Positions 29,845 through 38,102 of a stretch of 64,000 bases of DNA are shown piece after piece. The notes beneath the pieces were generated by a model. That model was not told where the DNA came from. It did no database searches and was given only the letters and a program-made list of their open reading frames with translations. Source of the DNA: Saprospiraceae bacterium (GTDB taxonomy: Bacteria > Bacteroidota > Bacteroidia > Chitinophagales > Saprospiraceae); assembly GCA_016717145.1 (NCBI GenBank), contig JADKGD010000074.1, positions 109,504-173,503 of the forward strand, written 5' to 3'. Both the position numbers and the translations under genes were made by a program. How positions within the stretch are numbered: position 1 is the first letter of the stretch; every line of letters starts with the position of its first letter.

Positions 29845-30990
29845 CTATAACCATTTTTGATCACTTTTTCCTGATTCAATGACTTTGTAAATAAATTCCA
29901 TACCCCTGACACCATCTTCGACCGTAGGAAAATCTTCATAAATGGGATCAACAGTAGTTCCATTTAACCTGGCCTGGATACACTTTGCAACATTTCTATA
30001 TATATTTCCAAATGCTTCCAGATAACCTTCAGGATGCCCGGCTGGTATTCTTGTGTGCGCCAATGATTCCTTATAAAGACCCGGGCCGCCTGTGCGCATA
30101 ATCTGAACTGGCTTATCTATCCATCTCACTATAAGTGAATTCGGTTCCATTTGGGACCATTCGAAACCTCCTTTTTCACCATATACACGGATTCTAAGGT
30201 TGTTTTCTTCACCAGCTGAAATTTGTGAAGCATACAAGATCCCTCTGGCCCCATTGTCAAAACGAAGTAAGACATTACCATCATCATCCAATTGTCTTCC
30301 GGCTACTATTGTGCTAATATCGGCACAAAGTTGTTTGATTCTAAGGCCAGTTATATATTCAGCAAGATTTTCAGCATGTGTTCCTATGTCTCCCATAGCA
30401 CCGGCAATTCCGGATTTTGTTGGGTCTGTTCGCCATGCTGCTTGTTTTTGGTCAGTTGCTTCCAATAATGTAGAAAGCCAACCCTGCGGGTATTCAACAA
30501 CAACTTTTCTGACGATACCAATATCACCATTTCGCACCATTTGACGAGCCTGCTTGACCATAGGGTAACCCGTATAATTGTGCGTTAAAGCAAATATTCT
30601 ATCGGTAGTATTTACTGCTTCCCGGAGTGCATATGCTTCCTCGAGATTAAAAGTCATAGGTTTATCGCAAATGACATGAAAACCATGTTTAATTGCCAAC
30701 ATGGCAGGTGCAAAATGCAAATGATTTGGTGTTACTATAGAAACCAAATCCATCCTTATATCCTCAGGCAAATCCAATTCCATTAAGATCATTTCCTCAA
30801 ATGTACCATAGACCCTGGAAGGATCTAAAAATAATGCTTCTCCCGACTCTTTTGACTTTATTTGGCTGCTACTAAAAGCACCACATACCAATTCGATCTG
30901 ACCGTCAAGGGCAGCTGCCATACGATGGACCGCTCCAATGAAAGCTCCCTGGCCACCACCAACCATACCCATTCTAATTTTTCTGCTCAT
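29845..30990 (-). CDS. Gfo/Idh/MocA-family oxidoreductase
   Basis: NAD(P)-dependent sugar or inositol dehydrogenase-like enzyme, 381 aa. The Rossmann domain begins RMGMVGGGQGAFIGAVHRMA. The family motif DKPMTFNLEEA supplies the catalytic Lys region, and GDIGTHAENLAEYITG is the conserved active-site helix. It lies 52 bp upstream of the isomerase gene at 28740-29792, and the two likely act on the same sugar pathway. Exact substrate unknown. Confidence 0.88.
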   Translation of the reverse strand: MSRKIRMGMVGGGQGAFIGAVHRMAAALDGQIELVCGAFSSSQIKSKESGEALFLDPSRVYGTFEEMILMELDLPEDIRMDLVSIVTPNHLHFAPAMLAIKHGFHVICDKPMTFNLEEAYALREAVNTTDRIFALTHNYTGYPMVKQARQMVRNGDIGIVRKVVVEYPQGWLSTLLEATDQKQAAWRTDPTKSGIAGAMGDIGTHAENLAEYITGLRIKQLCADISTIVAGRQLDDDGNVLLRFDNGARGILYASQISAGEENNLRIRVYGEKGGFEWSQMEPNSLIVRWIDKPVQIMRTGGPGLYKESLAHTRIPAGHPEGYLEAFGNIYRNVAKCIQARLNGTTVDPIYEDFPTVEDGVRGMEFIYKVIESGKSDQKWL

Positions 30991-31151
30991 ATGTTACTTT
31001 TATATAATTGGCATTCAAAAGTCGAAAAGTAAAAACATTCTTCAGACTTTTTTTAAAAATATAAAAAAGAAAATGAATTAAACACAAAGTTTATCAGGCT
31101 ATATCATGTACCATCTTTAAAACCTAATATATATTTATTTTTTTTAATACC

Positions 31152-33052
31152 TTAAGCCAGTGCCCCTCTTTTCAGCTCTTCTACACATTCGGGATTTAAT
31201 AAAGTCGAAATATCTCCTAAACTGTCTGATTCCCCTGATGCTATTTTACGTAAGATACGTCTCATTATTTTACCCGACCGCGTTTTTGGTAGCTGAGTTA
31301 CAAATTGTATTTTATCAGGTTTGGCAATAGCTCCAATGGCTTTGCTTACAACTGCCAAAATTTCGTTACGAAAGTGTTCTTCATCAATAATTTCATGATG
31401 GGGTTTAACATAGGCATATATGCCCTGACCTTTTATATCATGTGGATAACCAACAACAGCAGATTCCACTACTCCTGAATGTTGGTCTATTGCATCCTCT
31501 ACTTCAGCTGTTCCGATTCTATGACCGGAGACGTTAATTACATCATCAACACGACCAATAATTCGGTAACGGCCTTCATCGTCTCTTTTAGCACCATCGC
31601 CTGTAAAATACATATTTTTAAAAGCTGAAAAATAAGTTGTCCGGCATCTTTCGTGGTCCCCATAAGTTGTTCGGAGTATTGAAGGCCAAGGGTATTTTAT
31701 GCACAATAGTCCTTCAACATTATTTCCTTCAAGTTCATTGCCTTCTGAGTCCAATAAACATGGCTGTATTCCAGGCAACGGGTATGATGCAAAACAAGGT
31801 TTCGTATCTGTAATCCCTGGTAGCGGTGTAATTAAAATACCACCGGTTTCGGTTTGCCACCACGTATCAACGATTGGTGCTTTGCCTCGTCCAATTTTCT
31901 GATCGTACCAATGCCATGCTTCTTCATTTATTGGTTCACCTACTGAACCAATAACTTTCAAATGGCTTAAATCATATCCTTTTGGTGCATCCCAGCCTGC
32001 TGCCATGAGTGCACGGATGGCGGTGGGCGCGGTATAAAATTGTGTCACTCTATGTTTTTCACAAACATGCCAAAATCTTCCAGCGTCAGGATATCCAGGT
32101 ACACCTTCAAACATTAAAGTTGTTGCCCCTGACAATAATGGTCCATACACAATATAAGAATGACCGGTTATCCATCCAACATCGGCAGTACACCAGTAAA
32201 TATCACCTGCTTCATACTGAAATACATTTTCAAAAGAATAAGACGTATACACCATATACCCACCGATAGAGTGCACTACCCCTTTTGGTTTGCCTGTTGA
32301 TCCGGAGGTATACAAAATAAAGAGCATGTCCTCTGCGTCCATAATTTCAGGTTCACATACTTCATCCATATCTGCCAAAGCTTCGTCCCACCAAATATCC
32401 CTTTCAGATTCCCATTTAACATCACCACCAGTAATCTTATAAACCAGTACTTTTTGACTGTCTCACATCCCATTGATAATGCTTCATCAACGACCTGTTT
32501 GACTGGAATGTTTTTTGGACCTCTTCGATTGTAATCCGAGCAGATAACCATTTTACACTCAGAATCCTTAATTCTTTCTGATAATGCATTGGCCGAAAAA
32601 CCAGCAAACACCACAGAGTGTATGGCCCCTATCCGGGCACAGGCTAACATACCTATGGCTACCTGAGGTATCATTGGCATATAAAAACAGATCCTGTCAC
32701 CTTTTTTAATACCATATGATTTGAGGGCATTAGCACATTTGTTTACTTCACACAAAAGTTCCCTATACGATAATTTTACTGAAGCTTCGTCTGTTTCATT
32801 GGACTCCCAAATGATTGCAGCTTCATCACCTTTCGCAGCTATATGCCGATCAAGACAATTTACGGTTATGTTAAGTTTTCCTCCCAAATACCATTGAATA
32901 TCTGGAGTAATAAAATCATTTTTAAGTACAGTATGCCACTTCTTATCCCAAATGAAAGTATCAGCTATGTCGGCCCAAAAACCTTCAGGATCATCAATAC
33001 TCCTTTTGTATGCTTTATGATATTGTTCTAATGATTTTATTTGAAATGGCAT
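31152..33052 (-). CDS. acs: Acetyl-CoA synthetase (AMP-forming), one-base frameshift
   Basis: Activates acetate to acetyl-CoA via acetyl-AMP. ATG 33052. The frame breaks at an A5 run near 32450-32454 (minus strand) that should be A6; corrected, CETVKKVLVYKITGGDVKWE continues into the core. Motifs YTSGSTGKPKGVVH, WWQTETGG, YFTGDGAKRDDEGRYRIIGR and the regulatory-lysine segment PKTRSGKIMRR are present. About 633 aa joined, normal length. It lies downstream of a transporter pair, suggesting uptake and activation of a short carboxylate. Confidence 0.93.
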
Positions 33053-33155
33053 TAATTATGATTTTAATAACACAAGATAATGGGAATTCAAGAAAAAATA
33101 ATGCAAAAGTCAATGTTTTATAATTTAATACAAGATCTTCTTTTTGGCAAATTAC

Positions 33156-33383
33156 TTATTGATCATAATCACCATTAAGCGCAAAATATCCAAATGTAAG
33201 CAGTGAACCTACAATAATAGGGGTAAGCAAAAGTAACATAATGATGCCAAATACCAAATCACTGGTATTTCCAGCAAGACCGGATTGAAATTTTGGCAAA
33301 CCAACGGATGTAATGCTAAAATAACCAAAGTAAACACCTAATATTATCCAAATAATGCCTAAATATTTCCTGATTGTATTCAT
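33156..33383 (-). CDS. Small two-helix membrane protein, probable transporter partner
   Basis: 75 aa with hydrophobic segments at about 7-27 and 44-68. It resembles the small proteins (DUF6814-like) found beside MHS-type MFS carriers in Bacteroidota. Gap of 76 bp from the carrier gene. A role as accessory subunit is inferred from position. Confidence 0.65.
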   Translation of the reverse strand: MNTIRKYLGIIWIILGVYFGYFSITSVGLPKFQSGLAGNTSDLVFGIIMLLLLTPIIVGSLLTFGYFALNGDYDQ

Positions 33384-33459
33384 TCCTTAATTTATTTACT
33401 CTTTTATGATCTTCAATATTGATTTATATGCATAATTGTTAAAACTTGATTTGTAATCT

Positions 33460-34995
33460 TCAATCATCGATCCTGTTATCAGAACCGTTTATATAAAAAC
33501 ATCCAATTAGAAAACAGATACCTGCAATAATTACCGGGTACCAAATGCCTTGTAGATACCAATCATGGGTCAGTGGCACAGAACCACTTCCTTTTGCAGT
33601 AATCGTCAAGTAGGCGGCCACAGCAGGCATTAGTCCACCAAATACGCCATTTCCTATATGATAAGGTAAAGACATTGATGTATATCTAATTTTGGTGGGA
33701 AACATTTCAACGAGAAATGCAGCTATTGGACCATAAACCATAGTTACAAAAAGCACCTGAATGAAAATCAGAAATACTAACTTCCAAAAAGCTTCATCAG
33801 GCAGTTTATTGGAAACATTAGTTTTTACGCTTTTAGAATTATCAGAAAAAATGGTCGTAGTAATCGATTCGTCAAAAATAGCACCATCTGTAAATTCTTT
33901 GTGATTTTTCACAGTGATAATAGAATCCAAACCATTACTGTTTATTGCTTTGCGGCTTACATATGAATTTGAATTTTCCAAAATTTCGGTCCTATTAATA
34001 TTGGTTGCTGTCTTATACATCGAATTGTAAATGGGGAAATATGACAAAACGGCAACTAACATCCCCGTCATCATAATTTTTTTCCTACCTATTTTATCAG
34101 ATAACCATCCAAAAAAAACAAAAAAAGGTGTACCAAATAGAAAAGCCCATGTCATTATTTCTTCAACCATAAAAGCATCTACCAGACAATCAGTTTTAAG
34201 GAAATTCATGGCATAATAATGACCCGTATACCATATGACTCCTTGTCCCATTGTTGCCCCCAATAATGCGAGTAAAACAAACTTAAAATTTAGTTTATTT
34301 CCAAAACTTTCTTTGATAGGATTAATTGATGTCTTTCCTTCTGATTTAGCTTTAGCAAATAAGGGGGATTCATTCATTTTCCGTCTTATTACAAATGAAA
34401 CAGCAACCATAACAATAGAAATCCAAAACGGTATCCTCCAACCCCAATCCAGAAATGTAGCTTCATTCATCGACTTTTTGGTCGTCATAATTACGATAAG
34501 GGATATAAACAAACCCAATGTTGCTGTAGTTTGTATCCATGATGTCCAGAATCCACGTTCATTGTCAGGACTATGTTCAGCCACATATGTTGCAGCTCCT
34601 CCGTATTCACCGCCAAGCGCAAGACCTTGTAATAGCCGTAACATTAACACAATCAAAGGTGCAAAAAAACCAATTTTATCATATTCAGGGACACAGCCGA
34701 TTAAAAAGGTAGCACCACCCATGATCAGAAGCGTCATGGTGAAAGTATATTTTCTTCCTATAATATCTCCTAAACGTCCAAAAAAAAGAGCACCAAATGG
34801 TCTGACTACAAAGCCTGCAGCAAATGTAGCTAATGTAGACAGTAAAGCCGCAGATTGATTTTCCTGAGGAAAAAACTTTGTGGAGATGATAGTGGCAAGA
34901 CTACCAAAAATATAAAAATCATACCATTCTATCATAGTCCCAAGAGAAGACGCTGCTATTACTGATTTTATGCCTTTCGGAGAACTTTCTGACAT
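33460..34995 (-). CDS. MHS-family MFS transporter with a large extra loop
   Basis: Proton-coupled carrier of the metabolite:H+ symporter group, inner membrane, 511 aa with about 12 helices. Family motifs are MIEWYDFYIFGS, FFGRLGDIIGRKYTF, LQGLALGGEYGGAATYVAEH and GWLSDKIGRKK. Typical members are about 430 aa. Here roughly residues 328-402, between two central helices, form an extra polar loop rich in Asn, Ser and Thr. It heads a gene set with the small membrane protein and acs, so acetate or a similar monocarboxylate is a plausible substrate. Confidence 0.88.
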   Translation of the reverse strand: MSESSPKGIKSVIAASSLGTMIEWYDFYIFGSLATIISTKFFPQENQSAALLSTLATFAAGFVVRPFGALFFGRLGDIIGRKYTFTMTLLIMGGATFLIGCVPEYDKIGFFAPLIVLMLRLLQGLALGGEYGGAATYVAEHSPDNERGFWTSWIQTTATLGLFISLIVIMTTKKSMNEATFLDWGWRIPFWISIVMVAVSFVIRRKMNESPLFAKAKSEGKTSINPIKESFGNKLNFKFVLLALLGATMGQGVIWYTGHYYAMNFLKTDCLVDAFMVEEIMTWAFLFGTPFFVFFGWLSDKIGRKKIMMTGMLVAVLSYFPIYNSMYKTATNINRTEILENSNSYVSRKAINSNGLDSIITVKNHKEFTDGAIFDESITTTIFSDNSKSVKTNVSNKLPDEAFWKLVFLIFIQVLFVTMVYGPIAAFLVEMFPTKIRYTSMSLPYHIGNGVFGGLMPAVAAYLTITAKGSGSVPLTHDWYLQGIWYPVIIAGICFLIGCFYINGSDNRIDD

Positions 34996-35064
34996 GATCG
35001 ACTTTTAGCTGATATAAATAAGCCCAAGGTGTAAAAATATAATAATTATCAAATGATACACTAT

Positions 35065-35098
35065 AAAAAAGGCCCGAAAAAACTAAATTTTTCGGGCC
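35065..35098 (-). terminator. Strong Rho-independent terminator of pnp
   Basis: GGCCCGAAAAA (35071-35081) and TTTTTCGGGCC (35088-35098) form an 11-bp stem with a 6-nt loop, followed by T6 on the minus strand. Confidence 0.9.
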
Positions 35099-35125
35099 AA
35101 TATATTACCTTTGAATAATCGTTAA

Positions 35126-37261
35126 TTAATTGCCTCTTGGATTGTCCAATAATGCTTTTCTGGATAATCTTAGTTTACCAGTCTTAGGGTCCGTACCAAT
35201 GATTTTCACCTCGATCTTATCACCTACTTTTAGCACAGTACTGACATCTTCAATTCTGCTGTGTGACAATTCCGACACATGAAGTAAGCCGCTTTGACCA
35301 GAAAATTTAACAAAGGCTCCATAAGGCATAAGTGATTCCACTTCAGCTTCGTAGACATCTCCCACAGATGGTGTAAATGTAATTTTGCCAATAGCTACCC
35401 TTGCAGCATTCAAACCTTCTGCATTTGTACTGGCAATAGTAACTACTCCCTTATCACCTACCTCTTCTATGTTAATGATAGTGCCGGTTCTAGCCTGAAG
35501 CTCCTGGATAATTTTCCCACCAGGTCCTATTACAGCACCTATAAATGACTTGTCAATAATCATTTCGACCATACGTGGAGCATGTGGCTTGAGATCTTCA
35601 CTAGGTTTGGAAATGACTTTATTCATTTCGCCTAAGATATGAAGTCTTCCGGCCCTTGCTTGCATTAAAGCTTGTTCAAGGGTTTCATAAGACAAACCAT
35701 CTACTTTGATATCCATTTGACAGGCAGTGATGCCATTTGAAGTACCGGTTACCTTAAAGTCCATATCTCCAAGTGCATCTTCATCCCCTAATATATCAGA
35801 TAAAATCGCCATCCGACCACCTTCAGCAATCATTCCCATAGCAATTCCTGATACAGCTTCCCTGATTTTAATACCACCATCCATGAGTGCAAGTGAACCT
35901 GCACAAACAGTTGCCATAGACGAACTGCCATTTGATTCAAGAATGTCAGAAACTATACGAATGGTGTAAGGAAGATCAGCCGGCATAACTTTTTTTAGGG
36001 ATCTAGCTGCCAAATTTGCATGTCCCACTTCCCTTCTTCCTGGCCCTCTGTTAGGTTTAACTTCACCTACTGACAAACCAGGGAAATTATAATGTAAAAT
36101 AAATTTTTCATTAAAATGTTCTAAAGCATTGTCTATCAGCATCTGATCCAACTTTGTACCCAATGTCAAAGATGTCAAAGCTTGCGTCTCACCCCTATTA
36201 AAAATAGCGCTACCATGAGCTGCGGGAAGGTAATTAACTTCACACCATATAGGTCTAACCTGATCTAAATTCCTGCCATCCAACCGTACGCCTGAATCCA
36301 AAACCATTTGCCTAATGACATTCTTTTTAAGTTTGTCATAATATTCACCTATTGTGTTAGCTTTTTCGTTGACATATTCTTCCCCTTTTTGTGTAAGAAT
36401 CGCCTCCTTGAGTGACGCATATACCTCTTTGAATTTATTCTTACGAGTATGTTTATCTAACGCAGAAGATGCAATATCCAAAATTTGCTTTTTTGCAAGC
36501 TCAGCAATCAAAACTTTTAACTCAGTATCAACTTCGGGCTCAATCACATCTCTTTTAATGGTGGCTTTTTCACCTACCATTTTTGCCAACGCCAACTGAG
36601 CATTACATTGTACTCTGATAGCTTCATGTGCTATTTTAATGGCTTCAACTACCTCATGTTCCTGACACTCATTAGCTTCACCTTCAACCATCATAACATC
36701 CTTAATTGATGCAGCGACGATAAGGTCAAGATGAGCTTTTTGAAGTTGATCCCTTTCCGGATTTATAACATATTTGCCATCAATCTTTGCTACACGAACC
36801 TCAGAAATAGGGCCATCAAAAGGAATGTCTGATACACATAAGGCTGCTGAGGCAGCCAAAGCTGCATAACAATCCGGCATGTTTTTCATATCACCGGAAA
36901 TGAGATTGATTATTATCTGAGTTTCATTTAGGAAAGTATCCGGAAACAATGGCCTCACTGCCCTATCCACCAATCTTGAAATTAAAATCTCATAATCCGA
37001 AAGCCTTGATTCTCTTCTGAAAAAATTCCCTGGAATTTTACCTGCGGCAGCAAATTTTTCCTGATAATCCACTGAAAGCGGGAAAAAAGACTGATCCGGT
37101 TTTGCTTCAGAACTTGCAACTACAGTTGCTAAAATCATAGTATCTTCCACTTTAATGACAACGGATCCATGAGCTTGAGTGGCTAGTTTGCCAGTCTCAA
37201 TTGTAACTTCTTTACCATCCGGAAGTCTAAAAGATGTTGAAGTAGGAATAATGTTTCCCAT
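35126..37261 (-). CDS. pnp: Polyribonucleotide nucleotidyltransferase
   Basis: Phosphorolytic 3'-5' exoribonuclease of RNA decay, 711 aa and intact. Two RNase PH domains are separated by a helical linker, with a KH domain (DKSFIGAVIGPGGKIIQELQ) and a C-terminal S1 domain (GDVYEAEVESLMPYGAFVKF). FFRRESRLSDYEILISRLVDR and GRRDVGHA-like GRREVGHANLAARSL are characteristic. It follows rpsO, as in many bacteria, but a terminator and a separate -7 box suggest its own promoter. Confidence 0.97.
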   Translation of the reverse strand: MGNIIPTSTSFRLPDGKEVTIETGKLATQAHGSVVIKVEDTMILATVVASSEAKPDQSFFPLSVDYQEKFAAAGKIPGNFFRRESRLSDYEILISRLVDRAVRPLFPDTFLNETQIIINLISGDMKNMPDCYAALAASAALCVSDIPFDGPISEVRVAKIDGKYVINPERDQLQKAHLDLIVAASIKDVMMVEGEANECQEHEVVEAIKIAHEAIRVQCNAQLALAKMVGEKATIKRDVIEPEVDTELKVLIAELAKKQILDIASSALDKHTRKNKFKEVYASLKEAILTQKGEEYVNEKANTIGEYYDKLKKNVIRQMVLDSGVRLDGRNLDQVRPIWCEVNYLPAAHGSAIFNRGETQALTSLTLGTKLDQMLIDNALEHFNEKFILHYNFPGLSVGEVKPNRGPGRREVGHANLAARSLKKVMPADLPYTIRIVSDILESNGSSSMATVCAGSLALMDGGIKIREAVSGIAMGMIAEGGRMAILSDILGDEDALGDMDFKVTGTSNGITACQMDIKVDGLSYETLEQALMQARAGRLHILGEMNKVISKPSEDLKPHAPRMVEMIIDKSFIGAVIGPGGKIIQELQARTGTIINIEEVGDKGVVTIASTNAEGLNAARVAIGKITFTPSVGDVYEAEVESLMPYGAFVKFSGQSGLLHVSELSHSRIEDVSTVLKVGDKIEVKIIGTDPKTGKLRLSRKALLDNPRGN

Positions 37262-37430
37262 AAATTATTTTTGAATATTTTAAAAAATAAGTTAATCAAC
37301 GAATACCCAATTGATACAAAACAGTAATCCATACTTTAAAAGCATGAAAAAATATAAAAAGATATCAAATCATGGATACTTCAGACGGGAGGCGGGAGTC
37401 TTCAATAAAACCAGTTTTGTATTCGATGTG

Positions 37431-37438
37431 CAAATATA
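37431..37438 (-). promoter_or_regulatory. -7 box TATATTTG for pnp
   Basis: Exact TAnnTTTG match on the minus strand. It gives a leader of about 165 nt, long enough to carry regulation. The leader includes a G/C-rich patch at 37384-37402 in otherwise AT-rich DNA. Confidence 0.45.
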
Positions 37439-37480
37439 GATATTTTAATTAATTTGAATTACCAAAATTTCTAATGATAT

Positions 37481-37512
37481 AAAAAAGGAGCGCTAATTAA
37501 TATTAGCGCTCC
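37481..37512 (-). terminator. Terminator of rpsO
   Basis: GGAGCGCTAAT (37487-37497) and ATTAGCGCTCC (37502-37512) form a perfect 11-bp stem with a TAAT loop, followed by T6 on the minus strand. It lies 8 bp past the rpsO stop. Confidence 0.92.
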
Positions 37513-37520
37513 TTCGATTG

Positions 37521-37796
37521 TTATTTTCTGATACCTAATTTTTCTATTAGTGCTCTGTATTTCTGGATATCCTGACCCATCAAATATTTCAGTTGCCTTT
37601 TTCTTTTTCCTACTAAACTTAACATACTTCTTTTACAAGAGTTATCATGTTTATTATCTTTAAGGTGCTCTGAAAGAGACTTTATTCTGTAAGTAAACAA
37701 AGCTATCTGACCTTCTATTGATCCAGTATTGCTTGCTGACCCACCATACTCGGTGAAAATTTCATTTTTCTTTTCTTCAGTTAAATAAGTTGCCAT
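37521..37796 (-). CDS. rpsO: 30S ribosomal protein S15
   Basis: 91-aa 16S rRNA-binding protein of the small subunit platform. MATYLTEEKKNEIFTEYG, NTGSIEGQIALFTYRI and SMLSLVGKRKRQLKYLMGQD are diagnostic. A -7 box and terminator define a single-gene unit. Full length. Confidence 0.98.
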   Translation of the reverse strand: MATYLTEEKKNEIFTEYGGSASNTGSIEGQIALFTYRIKSLSEHLKDNKHDNSCKRSMLSLVGKRKRQLKYLMGQDIQKYRALIEKLGIRK

Positions 37797-37853
37797 TTTT
37801 AAATTTTTATGGTTACCGAATATACAAATTACGAAAATCTGTATTTAGCGGCG

Positions 37854-37861
37854 CAAAGGTA
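37854..37861 (-). promoter_or_regulatory. -7 box TACCTTTG for rpsO
   Basis: Exact TAnnTTTG match on the minus strand, 57 bp before the ATG at 37796; predicted leader about 50 nt. Confidence 0.5.
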
Positions 37862-37914
37862 ATATAATATTTGAAAATATATCCAAATAATTAAATAAAT
37901 AATCGTTATATATG

Positions 37915-37951
37915 GTTTAGCAATTCAACAAAAGTCTTTAATTTGCTAAAC
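37915..37951. repeat. Inverted repeat between rpsO and the barrel protein gene
   Basis: GTTTAGCAA (37915-37923) and TTGCTAAAC (37943-37951) are perfect 9-bp arms separated by 19 nt. No T-run follows on the plus strand, so it is not an obvious terminator. The TTAGC/GCTAA core also occurs in the satD operators, but with different spacing. It lies in the 306-bp gap 37797-38102, which otherwise shows only the rpsO promoter. Confidence 0.45.
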
Positions 37952-38102
37952 TCCGGACGTTTTCTGATTTTGTCAACAATTAAATCGTGGGTGTTATAAA
38001 ACCTTTTTTTATTATTTCCTTTTTGAGAAACATAAAATTATTATGGTTGTACGCAACTTTTTAAAATCTACAATCGTCTATTAAATGCAAAAGAATTAGT
38101 TT

